Below, one piece after another: positions 1 to 8,600 of a DNA stretch of 64,000 bases. The first letter of the stretch is position 1. Each line of letters begins with the position of its first letter. The DNA is from Lolliginicoccus suaedae (GTDB taxonomy: Bacteria > Actinomycetota > Actinomycetes > Mycobacteriales > Mycobacteriaceae), in NCBI RefSeq assembly GCF_008312885.1, contig NZ_VSSO01000005.1:164767-228766 (forward strand), in the 5' to 3' direction. The notes beneath the pieces were generated by a model, which did no database searches, was not told the origin of the DNA, and was given only the letters and a program-made list of their open reading frames with translations. A program made the translations under genes and the position numbers.

Positions 1-172
1 GGTAGTGGGCGACGGCCCCGTCGACGATGTGGCCGCGGATCTCGGTGACCTCGAACCAGTCGAGGCCGCGCAGGGTCTGCGATGCACGCCCGATAGCGCC
101 GCTCACGGCGTCCTCGATGCTGTCCGGCGAGGTTCCGACGATCTCGGAGACGCGATAGGTGTGGTCTGCCAT
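1..172 (-). CDS. Dodecin, flavin-binding protein (C-terminus beyond window)
   Basis: The reverse strand read from ATG at 172 gives MADHTYRVSEIVGTSPDSIE, then TLRGLDWFEVTEIRG and HIVDGAVAHY. These are characteristic dodecin blocks. Dodecins form hollow dodecamers that store or buffer flavins in the cytoplasm. The conserved tryptophan of the flavin site is W39, in LDWFEV. An AGGAGC ribosome site sits four bases upstream of the ATG. About 57 residues are visible of a family that is usually about 70 long, so only the last strand lies outside the window. It is transcribed in the same direction as pckG but separated from it by a strong hairpin, so it probably has its own promoter. Confidence 0.93.
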   Translation of the reverse strand, partial: MADHTYRVSEIVGTSPDSIEDAVSGAIGRASQTLRGLDWFEVTEIRGHIVDGAVAHY

Positions 173-272
173 GGGTGCTCCTGTAGCTCGGGGGTTACCG
201 GTTCCCCCATTGTTCCCATGATCGCGGGGCTGGCGCAGCGGTTTCGCGGCCCCGCGGGCAGTCCTGGATGCA

Positions 273-309
273 CAAGAGGACCGGCCTGGCTAGCAGGCCG
301 GTCCTCTTG
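273..309 (-). terminator. Hairpin terminator after pckG
   Basis: A perfect 16-bp inverted repeat pairs 273-288 with 294-309 around a 5-base loop. It lies 21 bases past the pckG stop codon. It has no U-tract, which is common for actinobacterial terminators. It isolates pckG from dodecin. Confidence 0.85.
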
Positions 310-330
310 CAGGCATGGATGCGCGACGGC

Positions 331-2163
331 TTAGCTGTCGAGGCGCTCCTTGAGTGCCTCGAACTCGTCACGGATGCCGCTCGGCAGCCTGTCGCCGACG
401 AACTGCAGCCATTCCTCGATCATCGGGATCTCGGCCTTCCAGTCGTCGACATTGACCGAGAGCGACTCATCGACGTCGTTGCGGTCGGCGTCGAGGCCCT
501 CGAGGTCGATGTCGGCGGCGGTCGGCACGTACCCGATGGGGGTGGCCTGCGCGTCCGCGGTGCCTTCGATGCGCTCGACGATCCACTTGAGGACGCGGCT
601 GTTCTCGCCGAATCCTGGCCAGAGGAAGCGCTTGTCCTCGCCGCGGCGGAACCAGTTGACGTAGAAGATCTTCGGCAGCTTCGACTCGTCGGAGTTCTTG
701 CCGATGTTGATCCAGTGCTGCAGGTAGTCGCCCACGTGGTAGCCGAGGAACGGGATCATCGCCATCGGATCGCGGCGCACGGAGCCGACCTGGCCCTCGG
801 CGGCAGCGGTCTGCTCGGAGGACATGGTGGCGCCCATGAAGGTACCGTGCTGCCAGTTGAAGGACTGGTTGACCAGCGGGACCGTGTTCTTGCGGCGACC
901 GCCGAAGAGGATCGCGGAGATCGGCACGCCCTGCGGATCGTCCCACTCGGGGGCGAGGGTGGGGCACTGCGACATCGGGGTGCAGTACCGCGAGTTCGGG
1001 TGGGCGGCCTTGCGCCCGGAGTCCGGCGTCCAGTCCTGGCCGAGCCAGTCGATGAGGTGCTCGGGCTGGTTCTCGAGATCCTCCCACCACGCGCCACCAT
1101 CATCGGTCATGGCGACGTTGGTGAAGACGGTGTTGCCAGCCTCGATCGTCTTCATGGCGGTGGGGTTGGAGCTCCAGTTGGTGCCCGGTGCCACGCCGAA
1201 GAAGCCGAACTCGGGGTTGACGGCATAGAGGCGCCCGTCCTCGCCGAAGCGCATCCAGGCGATGTCATCGCCGAGGGTCTCGGCGCGCCAGCCCGGCACG
1301 GTCGGGTGGATCATCGCGAGGTTGGTCTTGCCGCAGGCGCTCGGGAACGCAGCCGCGATGTAGTAGACCTTGTCCTCGGGCGAGATGAGCTTGAGGATGA
1401 GCATGTGCTCGGCCAGCCAGCCCTCGTCGTGGGCCATGGCGGACGCGATGCGCAGCGCGTAGCACTTCTTGCCGAGCAGGGCGTTGCCGCCGTAGCCGGA
1501 TCCGTAGGACCAGATCTCGCGGGTCTCAGGGAAGTGGGTGATGTACTTGGTGTCGTTGCAGGGCCACGGAACGTCATCCTGGCCTGGCTCGAGGGGCGCG
1601 CCCACGGAGTGCAGTGCCTTGACGAAGGGCCGGTCCTCGCCGAGCAGATCCATGACGGCGCTGCCCATGCGGGTCATCACGCGCATGGAGACCACGACGT
1701 ACTCGGAGTCGGTGATCTCGACACCGAGCTTGGGGTCATCGGAGCCCAGCGGGCCCATGCAGAAGGGCACCACGAACATGGTGCGGCCGCGCATGCTGCC
1801 CCGGTAGAGCTCGGTCATGGTGCGGCGCATCTCGTCGGGCGCCATCCAGTTGTTCGTGGGCCCGGCGTCCTCCTCGCGCTCGCTGCAGATGTAGGTGCGC
1901 GATTCCACGCGGGCAACGTCGGATGGATCGGACTGTGCCAGGAACGAGTTGGGCAGCTTCTCGTCGTTGAGGCGGGTGAAGGTCCCGGCCTCGACCAGCT
2001 GATCGGTGAGTCGCTCCCACTCGGCGTCGGAACCGTCGGCGAACACGACGCGATCCGGCTGGGTGAGCTCGGCGACTTCTTGCACCCACGCGAGAAGTTC
2101 TGCATGCTTCGTCGGAACCGTATCGCCCGTTCCGTTCAGCCCTGGAATGGTCGCTGCTGTCAT
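331..2163 (-). CDS. pckG: Phosphoenolpyruvate carboxykinase (GTP)
   Basis: This 610-residue enzyme converts oxaloacetate and GTP to phosphoenolpyruvate and CO2, the entry step of gluconeogenesis in the cytosol. The kinase P-loop reads [12 protein letters not shown] with K279 and the reactive active-site Cys277. The [21 protein letters not shown] block and the N-terminal [18 protein letters not shown] block are typical of the GTP-dependent class. Length is normal for the family. The ATG at 2163 is chosen because AGGAGAG lies just upstream; the longer open frame upstream has no family similarity. Its neighbours zwf and the P-loop pair run in the same direction, and the order matches the Rv0211 region. 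Confidence 0.98.
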   Translation of the reverse strand: MTAATIPGLNGTGDTVPTKHAELLAWVQEVAELTQPDRVVFADGSDAEWERLTDQLVEAGTFTRLNDEKLPNSFLAQSDPSDVARVESRTYICSEREEDAGPTNNWMAPDEMRRTMTELYRGSMRGRTMFVVPFCMGPLGSDDPKLGVEITDSEYVVVSMRVMTRMGSAVMDLLGEDRPFVKALHSVGAPLEPGQDDVPWPCNDTKYITHFPETREIWSYGSGYGGNALLGKKCYALRIASAMAHDEGWLAEHMLILKLISPEDKVYYIAAAFPSACGKTNLAMIHPTVPGWRAETLGDDIAWMRFGEDGRLYAVNPEFGFFGVAPGTNWSSNPTAMKTIEAGNTVFTNVAMTDDGGAWWEDLENQPEHLIDWLGQDWTPDSGRKAAHPNSRYCTPMSQCPTLAPEWDDPQGVPISAILFGGRRKNTVPLVNQSFNWQHGTFMGATMSSEQTAAAEGQVGSVRRDPMAMIPFLGYHVGDYLQHWINIGKNSDESKLPKIFYVNWFRRGEDKRFLWPGFGENSRVLKWIVERIEGTADAQATPIGYVPTAADIDLEGLDADRNDVDESLSVNVDDWKAEIPMIEEWLQFVGDRLPSGIRDEFEALKERLDS

Positions 2164-2488
2164 CAGCCTCTCCTGGTATGGGACCGGTCGCGGCTCGTAT
2201 CCCGGGCCGGGCGGCCGGGATGGGCGAGCCTTGCCGCATCCACTCAGTTCGGTGCCTGCACTGTTACGAACAACCGGAAGCACATGCTGATTCCGGTCGA
2301 CCGAAAATGCAAACACCTGGTGTCCTAATAAACAGGTTAGCGCCGACGCGAGGGGTTGTGCGCCTCTGGCCACTGCGAGTGCCGCATGGAACCACCGCAG
2401 CGGACCCAGCCAGCCCTTTGTGAGAGCGGATCCGCAGCACCGGCCCCACCGCGCGCTCACGGTCGAGCACCGATGCAGCACCTCGCCC
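2164..2488 (-). promoter_or_regulatory. pckG upstream region with candidate promoter and palindrome
   Basis: This 325-base stretch holds no gene I can support. On the reverse strand TATTAG (2325-2330) is a possible -10 element, followed at 2313-2323 by the palindrome ACACC-T-GGTGT, which would sit over the transcription start as an operator might. No convincing -35 is seen. The untranslated leader would be about 155 bases. Confidence 0.3.
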
Positions 2489-2815
2489 CTAGGCTAGCAG
2501 CCCCTCATCGTTGATCTGCCACTGTTCACCTTCACTAGCTGCCGGTTTCGTCACATTCCACACCGTGTACGTGCCATCAGCATCGAAGCTGGCAACGGAG
2601 TCAATGTACCCATCCGCGGAGTAATCCGTGGCCACGATCACGCTTTCCCCCACGAGCAATCGAGCGCTGTCGTGGATTCCATCACCATCGAGGTCCAGCG
2701 ACGGGTTCAGCAGCTCCGGCCTGCACAGCTCCGGCGACACGCCGGCGCGCCCCTCCCGTTCCCCGAGCAGATCGCCGAGGCATCCCCCGCCCGCGAGCTC
2801 ATCCGGTGTCCACAT
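2489..2815 (-). CDS. Small hypothetical protein with a DxDxDG calcium-loop-like motif
   Basis: This 108-residue protein has no recognised family. It contains [10 protein letters not shown] near residue 42, which resembles an EF-hand or dockerin calcium loop, followed by acidic, aromatic short strands ([23 protein letters not shown]). Proteins with repeated DxDGxxD segments of this sort are common in mycolate actinobacteria, but their function is unknown. There is no signal peptide or membrane span. The ATG at 2815 has a GAGGAGG ribosome site nine bases upstream. It lies between zwf and pckG on the same strand. Confidence 0.7.
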   Translation of the reverse strand: MWTPDELAGGGCLGDLLGEREGRAGVSPELCRPELLNPSLDLDGDGIHDSARLLVGESVIVATDYSADGYIDSVASFDADGTYTVWNVTKPAASEGEQWQINDEGLLA

Positions 2816-2911
2816 GGTGCTTGTCCTCCTCTTCGCGCGGAGCCCTCCCGCACTGGCTTGGACGCACCAGCCTCCCGCTTGGTTCCCCTCCGGCGCAGAA
2901 TTCCCGTGGAT

Positions 2912-4303
2912 TCAGTGCGCTCCCCACCCGGCCGGGCCCGGGGTCCCCGCTGGATACTCCTCGAGCGGCACGGCACCGGCCCGCCATGCCTGCTGCACGG
3001 GCTCGATGATGCGCCAGCACTGCTCGGCCACATCGCCGCGGATGGAGAGCAGCTGGTCCCCGTCGAGGATGCCCCCGAGGACCTCGCCGTAGGGCGTCAT
3101 GTCCCCCTTCGCGAACTGGGCCGAGAGGGTCACGGGCTCGAGCGTGAAGGGATCCCCGGCACCGTTGATGTTCAGGTCGAGGTGCAAGCAATCCGGGCCC
3201 AGGATGATCCGCAGCCGTGGCGGCGACGCGCAGCCCAGGAACCCGGTCGGCAGGTGCGGCACCGGCTTGAAGGTAATGATGATCTCCTTGCGGGCGTCCC
3301 CGAGCGCCTTGCCCGACCGCAGCGTGAACGGCACCCCCGACCACCGCCAGTTCTCCACTCCCACCGTCAGCTCCGCGAGGGTCTCGGTGCCCCGCGCGGG
3401 ATCGACGCCCTCCTCGTCGGCATAGCTGGGGAACGCGCGGCCCTCGATGGTTCCGGCGGTGTAGCGGGCCCGGCGCGATGCCGCTGCCGGATCACCCCCA
3501 TAGGGCCGGGTGGCGCGGAGCACCTGTGCCATCTCGCCCCGCAGGTCGTCGGCGTCGAGGCCGGACGGGGGCTCGATGCACACCAGCGCGAGGACGAGCA
3601 GCAGGTGGCTCTGGATCATGTCGGTCAGCGCGCCCGCATGATCGTAGTAGCCGGCGCGCTGCTCGAGGCCGAGCTTCTCGTCATAGATGATCTCGACGTG
3701 ATCGACCGAGGTGCTGTTCCACACCGGCTCGAAGATGCGATTGGCGAATCGCAGGCCGAGCAGGTTGAGCACCGTGGACTTGCCGAGGAAGTGGTCGACC
3801 CGGTACACCTGCTCCTCCGGGATGAGGGCGGCGAGCAGCTCGTTGAGCTGCCGGGCGGTAACCACGCTCGTGCCGAACGGCTTCTCGAGCGCCAGCACGG
3901 TGCCGGGCGGCAGCTCGATCCCGCGCAGGGCCTCGCAGGCCGCGATGGTCACCGCTGGTGGCAGCGCGAAGTACACGGCGGGCGCGGTGGGGCATGCCTC
4001 GAGCAGCCGCTGCAGGTCGCGGGCATCAGCGACATCGGCCTGCACGTAGCGCGAGCTCTCGACGACCCCGAGCGGCCGGGCGCTCGCGCCGTCGGGGGCA
4101 TGCTCATCCTTCACGCCGAGGGCTTCCGCGAGGCCTTGCTTCCAGTCCTCGTCCGGGACGTCCTTGCGGCCCGCCCCGATGAGGCGCACATCAAGACCGG
4201 GCTCGGCATCGATCAGGCTGCGCAGGCCGGGCAGGAGCAGGCGGTGAGCGAGGTCGCCATTGGCGCCGAGCACGAGCAGGGTGCGGGTCTTCACCCTCCT
4301 CAC
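2912..4303 (-). CDS. zwf: Glucose-6-phosphate dehydrogenase
   Basis: It oxidises glucose-6-phosphate to 6-phosphogluconolactone with NADP, the first step of the oxidative pentose phosphate pathway. The N-terminal nucleotide fold shows LLVLGANGDLAHR. The substrate motif reads RVDHFLGKSTVLNL, where the family has R[IV]DH[FY]LGK. FTLRSGKAL and a C-terminal WRIIEP block follow. Start choice is uncertain: GTG at 4303 follows the upstream stop by eight bases, GTG at 4294 is preceded directly by AGGAGG, and GTG at 4336 would overlap the upstream gene. In M. tuberculosis pckA and Rv0210 are adjacent as I recall, so zwf looks inserted here. Confidence 0.93.
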   Translation of the reverse strand: MRRVKTRTLLVLGANGDLAHRLLLPGLRSLIDAEPGLDVRLIGAGRKDVPDEDWKQGLAEALGVKDEHAPDGASARPLGVVESSRYVQADVADARDLQRLLEACPTAPAVYFALPPAVTIAACEALRGIELPPGTVLALEKPFGTSVVTARQLNELLAALIPEEQVYRVDHFLGKSTVLNLLGLRFANRIFEPVWNSTSVDHVEIIYDEKLGLEQRAGYYDHAGALTDMIQSHLLLVLALVCIEPPSGLDADDLRGEMAQVLRATRPYGGDPAAASRRARYTAGTIEGRAFPSYADEEGVDPARGTETLAELTVGVENWRWSGVPFTLRSGKALGDARKEIIITFKPVPHLPTGFLGCASPPRLRIILGPDCLHLDLNINGAGDPFTLEPVTLSAQFAKGDMTPYGEVLGGILDGDQLLSIRGDVAEQCWRIIEPVQQAWRAGAVPLEEYPAGTPGPAGWGAH

Positions 4304-4310
4304 GTTAGGG

Positions 4311-5948
4311 CTATCCGGCCTGTTCCGCTGGCTCACCGGGCCCTCGGAGGAACGCCATGGCCCGATCGATCGCCCGGTTCATCTCGTTGATCTCGCCGGT
4401 CAGCTCGGCGAGCCGGTCATCCCGGCGCGCGGTGAGCATCCGCAGGCTCGCCTCATGCTCGCTGATGTCCTCATCGGTGCTGGCGAGCCTGCGGTCGTGC
4501 GCCCCGTTGGTGGCGGTCACGAGGTGCTGCTCGGCGGTGACGAGCCGGTTGGCGACCTCGCGCTCCATGAGCGCCCGCGCCTGGCTGATCTGCGTGGCGG
4601 TCCATTCGCGCAGGCGGCCGCGTGCCACCACCTGGCGGCGCACGCGCAGCATCCATAGCGCCGCGACCACGCCGAGCAGGAGCGTCAGGGGGATGGCGAT
4701 CATGTCGATCACCGGCATGAGGGCAAGCGGGCCAAGGAACAGGCGACCGAGGCCAAGCCCGGCGGAAGCACCGAGGACGGCAATCACATAGTCTTCGGGC
4801 CCGCGGCGGGGCATGATGTCTGGCGCCTCGGCGCTGGCCTGGCCGCTGGGCGCGTCACTGGCCCGCTGCGCGGCGGTATCGGCGACCGGCTCGGGCACGG
4901 GCAGCGAGCGAGTGGCGAACAGCTCGGTCGCCCGCTCGGTGATCCGGGCCTGGTTCTGCTCCCGCCCGGCCCGGGCGAGCTTCCTGATGCGGGCCGGGTA
5001 GTCGGCGAGCGCGCGACCGTCGAGGGCATCGATCTCGTTGCGGGCGAGCGCCGCTGTGCTCGACGCCCACCCAGTGACCTCATGCCCGAGGTCGACCCGG
5101 GCCCGCTGGATGTCGGCACGCACGGTGGTCAGGTCCTCGGTGCGGCCCGCGCCGCGGGTGCGCAGCAGCTCCGCGCGCACGCGGTGCAACCGGTTGATCT
5201 CGGGGTTGTTCTGGATGTCGCGGCCGATGCGCTGGCGCGCGGCCTGGGCGTCCTGCAGCGCCCCGACCATCGACCACAGCACGTTGCGAGCGACGTAGTC
5301 GGTCCTGGGCGCGGGGAGGCGCGCGAGCACCGCGGCATGCAGCGCATCGATGCCGGCGGAGTCAGCGAGCGATCGGGCGGCCTCGGGGTCGGTATCGCGG
5401 CGGTCATTGGCGGCGTGGACGAGCGGAGTCGCCACGGGATGGATCTCGGCGCCGGTGAAGCGCGGAGTGTGGATCGACAGCAGCTGGGCGTCGCGGTCAC
5501 GGACCTGCCGCCAGTTGGTGTGCATATCGGTCTTCGTGATGGCGAAGACGACCTGGTCGACGCTGTGGGCGAGGGCGCGCAGCTCGGCGAGCTCGGTGCT
5601 CCCGATGGGCCCGGCAGCATCGAAGACCATCAGTGCCACCGGGATCGTCACGCTGTCCTCGTAGCCCGGCTCGAGCTCGCTTTCGACGTAGCGCACTCCA
5701 CCCGTCGCATCAGTGGCGTTGAGGGCCTCGACGAGCCCATTGCGGCCCGGGTCCCCGGCCCCGATCACCACCACGTCGATGGCGTCGCGGGTGCGCGGGG
5801 CACGGATGGACCGCAGCCCCGAGAGCTCGGCCGCTGAGTCGGGCTCGTGCGCGGCGAGCGTGCGATGAAGGTCATCGGCCAGCATGCGCGCGGCCACGTT
5901 GTCCTGGATGGCGGCGCGAACAGCCTCGTTGGTGCTCACTGCGCGCAT
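4311..5948 (-). CDS. Dynamin/GTPase-like membrane protein with degenerate P-loop (Rv0210-position)
   Basis: This 545-residue protein has an N-terminal GTPase-like fold: VVVIGAGDPGRNGL near residue 60, a DxxG-type FDAAG, and the base-recognition motif AITKTD. The P-loop lysine is replaced by arginine and the following Ser/Thr by Asn, so GTP hydrolysis is doubtful. Helical segments follow, then an apparent pair of membrane spans around residues 390-440 and a C-terminal coiled region, an architecture seen in bacterial dynamin-like proteins. The start overlaps the upstream gene: ATG at 5948, or GTG at 5939 forming a GTGA overlap. By order it corresponds to Rv0210, a hypothetical protein. Confidence 0.8.
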   Translation of the reverse strand: MRAVSTNEAVRAAIQDNVAARMLADDLHRTLAAHEPDSAAELSGLRSIRAPRTRDAIDVVVIGAGDPGRNGLVEALNATDATGGVRYVESELEPGYEDSVTIPVALMVFDAAGPIGSTELAELRALAHSVDQVVFAITKTDMHTNWRQVRDRDAQLLSIHTPRFTGAEIHPVATPLVHAANDRRDTDPEAARSLADSAGIDALHAAVLARLPAPRTDYVARNVLWSMVGALQDAQAARQRIGRDIQNNPEINRLHRVRAELLRTRGAGRTEDLTTVRADIQRARVDLGHEVTGWASSTAALARNEIDALDGRALADYPARIRKLARAGREQNQARITERATELFATRSLPVPEPVADTAAQRASDAPSGQASAEAPDIMPRRGPEDYVIAVLGASAGLGLGRLFLGPLALMPVIDMIAIPLTLLLGVVAALWMLRVRRQVVARGRLREWTATQISQARALMEREVANRLVTAEQHLVTATNGAHDRRLASTDEDISEHEASLRMLTARRDDRLAELTGEINEMNRAIDRAMAFLRGPGEPAEQAG

Positions 5949-6940
5949 CCCTGCGCGAGCCGCACCATGTGCTGGTACTCGGCGAGCGCTGCCCGTGCCG
6001 AGCGCGGGGTCATCGCGGCGCGGGCCCGGGCGCGGGCATCCGCGGCGAGCTCGATCAGCCTGGCGCGGTCCACGGCCGCCGCGATCGGGCTCCAGGGAAC
6101 GTCGAGGATCGTTGCCACCGCATCGGAGCCATCGATCCGCGCGTCACCGGCCCGCAGGGCAGACGCGCGCCACAGGGCGTGCGCGAGCCGCTCCCGCAGT
6201 GCACCGATCCCGCTGTGTTGCTGCATCAGCTCTCCCAATTCGTCGAGCGCCAGGTACTCGTTGGCCCGCAGCGCGTCCACCGCGATCCTGATGCCCGTCA
6301 GGTCGAGCACCTCGAGCAGGCGCTGCCGCTGCGCGGCCTCGATAGCGGTTGCTCCCCGGGCGAACAGGTCCCCGGCGAGCCAGTACGCCTCCGTGCCCGA
6401 CGCCGACGCGCTCGCGAGCGCCCGCAGCGACTCGAGGTCGGCGAGCGTGAGCACGCGGGGCGCCCGGCCGTGGAGCGCACTGAGGGCAACCACGTCCATT
6501 GTGGGATCACGATCGGTGGAACTGGCGTGGTGACGCGCCGAAACCCGCGATTCCTCGCTCGATCCCCGCTCAGCGGGCCACCACAGGTCGGCCCGCGCGC
6601 GCACGGCGATGACCCGCGAGCAGGATTCCTCGCCGGGGCATTCCTGGCCGCGCGGATGATGATCGTGCGGCAGCGCGCCGGGGGCGGCATTGTCCTCCGG
6701 CCGCGATCGCTGCCCGAGCACGTGGACCACCACCCCGCGCGCCGCTGGCGGCGGCCCGTCCCACTCGATCGTGCCCGCCACCGTGATCCGGCCCTCGCGC
6801 ACCTCGAGCCATCGCCCCCCGGATGGTGCCTCGCCCGGCCACCAGGAGGCGATCTCGCCGGCCAGCGTGGACACCCCGGAACCTGGCGTGCCGATCACCC
6901 GGACCAGTCCCGCGCCTGGCGCGAGCTGCTGCTCCCCCAT
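5936..6940 (-). CDS. P-loop-like protein of unknown function (Rv0209-position)
   Basis: This 334-residue protein begins with a nucleotide-binding-type segment, VRVIGTPGSGVSTLAGE. The expected lysine of GxxxxGK[ST] is valine, so the P-loop is degenerate. The C-terminal half is alanine-rich and helical (DALRANEYLALDELGELMQQ, ARLIELAADARARARAAM). ATG at 6940 is chosen because GGAGGAGG precedes it; the longer frame upstream runs antisense to trmB. It is translationally coupled to the downstream GTPase-like gene, so the two probably work as a pair. By position it matches Rv0209, whose function is unknown. Confidence 0.75.
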   Translation of the reverse strand: MGEQQLAPGAGLVRVIGTPGSGVSTLAGEIASWWPGEAPSGGRWLEVREGRITVAGTIEWDGPPPAARGVVVHVLGQRSRPEDNAAPGALPHDHHPRGQECPGEESCSRVIAVRARADLWWPAERGSSEESRVSARHHASSTDRDPTMDVVALSALHGRAPRVLTLADLESLRALASASASGTEAYWLAGDLFARGATAIEAAQRQRLLEVLDLTGIRIAVDALRANEYLALDELGELMQQHSGIGALRERLAHALWRASALRAGDARIDGSDAVATILDVPWSPIAAAVDRARLIELAADARARARAAMTPRSARAALAEYQHMVRLAQGCAQ

Positions 6941-7051
6941 GCCGTCCTCCTCCACCGGTCTCCCCGGTACTAGTGTGGCCGGGCCCACCGGGCAGCGCCA
7001 AGCGACGGCCCCCATGATGGTGTTCCCGCCCGAATCAGGGACGATAGGGAC

Positions 7052-7831
7052 GTGCCGAGTGATTCCCGCCCCCAGCAGCCCCCGTCCGCGTCGACGCCCG
7101 AGCCCGCGCCGCATCCCGGCGATGAGGCCGCCAGCGCTGGCCCAGGCCACACCGATGCGCCCGCCCATCCGCGGATCACGAGCTTCCGCACCCGCACCGG
7201 TGTGCTCAAGCCGACCCGCCAGGATGTGTGGGACCGCCAATGGGGCATTCTCGGCCGGGACGCCAGCGATTCCCCGCTCGATGCCACCGAGTGGTTCGGC
7301 AGGGAGGCGCCCCTCGTGGTCGAGATCGGCTGCGGCACGGGCACCGCGACAGCAGAAATGGCGCTCGCCGAGCCGGGCATCAACCTCGTCGCCATCGATG
7401 TGTACAAGCCGGGCCTCGCGAAGCTGCTGCAGCTCATCGAGGACAACGGCATCACCAATATCCGGGTGCTGCGCGGCGATGCCGTATCGATCCTCGAGGA
7501 CATGCTCGCGCCGGAGGGCGTAGATGGCTTCCGCGTCTTCTTCCCCGATCCGTGGCCGAAGAAGCGCCACCACAAGCGCCGGCTGCTCACGACCGCGATG
7601 TTCCACCTGATGGCGACGCGGCTGCGGCCCGGCGGGGTCGTGCACGTCGCGACCGATCATGCCGAGTACGCTGGGTTCATCGAGGAATCCGGCAATGCTG
7701 AGCCCCTGCTCGGTCCGGTCACGTGGCCGTGGCCGATGAGCAGTGCCCGCCCGGAGACCAAGTTCGAGGGCCGGGCGGCCCGCATCGGTAACTCGATATC
7801 CGACTTCGCATGGGGGAAGCTTCCACGATGA
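7052..7831 (+). CDS. trmB: tRNA (guanine-N7-)-methyltransferase
   Basis: It methylates N7 of G46 in the tRNA variable loop using S-adenosylmethionine. The SAM site reads VVEIGCGTGTATAEMA and the signature RVFFPDPWPKKRHHKRRL is diagnostic for TrmB. The 259-residue length includes a proline-rich, probably disordered N-terminus of about 50 residues. The GTG at 7052 is the first plausible start after the divergent P-loop gene. The stop overlaps the next gene by an ATGA. The order trmB, NYN, mmpL3 equals Rv0208c-Rv0206c. Confidence 0.97.
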   Translation: MPSDSRPQQPPSASTPEPAPHPGDEAASAGPGHTDAPAHPRITSFRTRTGVLKPTRQDVWDRQWGILGRDASDSPLDATEWFGREAPLVVEIGCGTGTATAEMALAEPGINLVAIDVYKPGLAKLLQLIEDNGITNIRVLRGDAVSILEDMLAPEGVDGFRVFFPDPWPKKRHHKRRLLTTAMFHLMATRLRPGGVVHVATDHAEYAGFIEESGNAEPLLGPVTWPWPMSSARPETKFEGRAARIGNSISDFAWGKLPR

Positions 7832-8523
7832 GTCTCAGCAACGACGACACTGCCAGCCACGCGGGCGGCCCTGCCAGCCCGAGCGGGGGCGGGCATCGCC
7901 GTCGCGTGCTCCTCGTCTGGGATGCCCCCAACCTCGATATGGGCCTCGGCGCGATCCTTGGCGGCCGCCCCACCGCCGCGTACCGTCCCCGCTTCGACGC
8001 CCTCGGCAGATGGCTGCTGCAGCGCACCGCCGAGCTCGAGCGAAGCACCGGCGCCCCCGCCGGCTCGTTCGAGCCCGAGGCGACAGTGTTCACCAATATC
8101 GCCCCCGGCAGCGCCGACGTGGTGCGTCCCTGGGTGGAGGCACTGCGCAATGTTGGTTTCGCGGTGTTCGCCAAGCCCAAGATCGACGATGACAGCGATG
8201 TCGACGCGGACATGCTCGACCACATCGAGATGCGCCACGCCACCGACGGCCTGGCCGGCCTCATGGTGGCGTCCGCGGATGGCCAGGCGTTCCGCGAGCC
8301 GCTCGAGGAGCTCGCCGAGGACGATGTGCCCGTGCAGGTCATCGGGTTCCGCGAGCACGCGAGCTGGGCGGTGGCCTCGACGCTGCTGCAGTTCGTCGAC
8401 CTCGAGGACATCACCGGGGTGTTCCGCGAGCCGTTGCCCAGGGTCAGCCTCGAGTCGCTGCCCGACGAGGGCGCCTGGCTGCAGCCGTTCCGGCCGCTTG
8501 CGGCGTTGCTCACCATACGCTGA
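7828..8523 (+). CDS. NYN-domain (LabA-like) putative RNase
   Basis: This 231-residue protein has the PIN-like NYN fold. The first acidic motif is VLLVWDAPNLDMGL. A middle strand reads ATVFTNIAPGS, and the KIDDDSDVDADMLDHIEM block carries the acidic cluster expected of the nuclease site. NYN proteins are usually single-strand RNases acting in RNA turnover; the substrate here is unknown. The start at 7828 overlaps the trmB stop as ATGA. An in-frame ATG at 7810 is an alternative. It corresponds to Rv0207c, just upstream of MmpL3. Confidence 0.88.
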   Translation: MSLSNDDTASHAGGPASPSGGGHRRRVLLVWDAPNLDMGLGAILGGRPTAAYRPRFDALGRWLLQRTAELERSTGAPAGSFEPEATVFTNIAPGSADVVRPWVEALRNVGFAVFAKPKIDDDSDVDADMLDHIEMRHATDGLAGLMVASADGQAFREPLEELAEDDVPVQVIGFREHASWAVASTLLQFVDLEDITGVFREPLPRVSLESLPDEGAWLQPFRPLAALLTIR

Positions 8524-8600
8524 CATTCGCGCCACGTTCTGCCACTGTTGGAGGTCGTGGCTGCCGCGGCAGCGGGATAGCTCGTTCGAAGGAGTACACA

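Noticed and set aside
268..2328. 686-codon open frame opposite pckG
   Set aside because: It is an antisense shadow of pckG caused by high third-position GC; its translation has no recognisable domain. The same holds for the long frames opposite the cyclases, the AAA+ ATPase, flotillin and GT87 genes.
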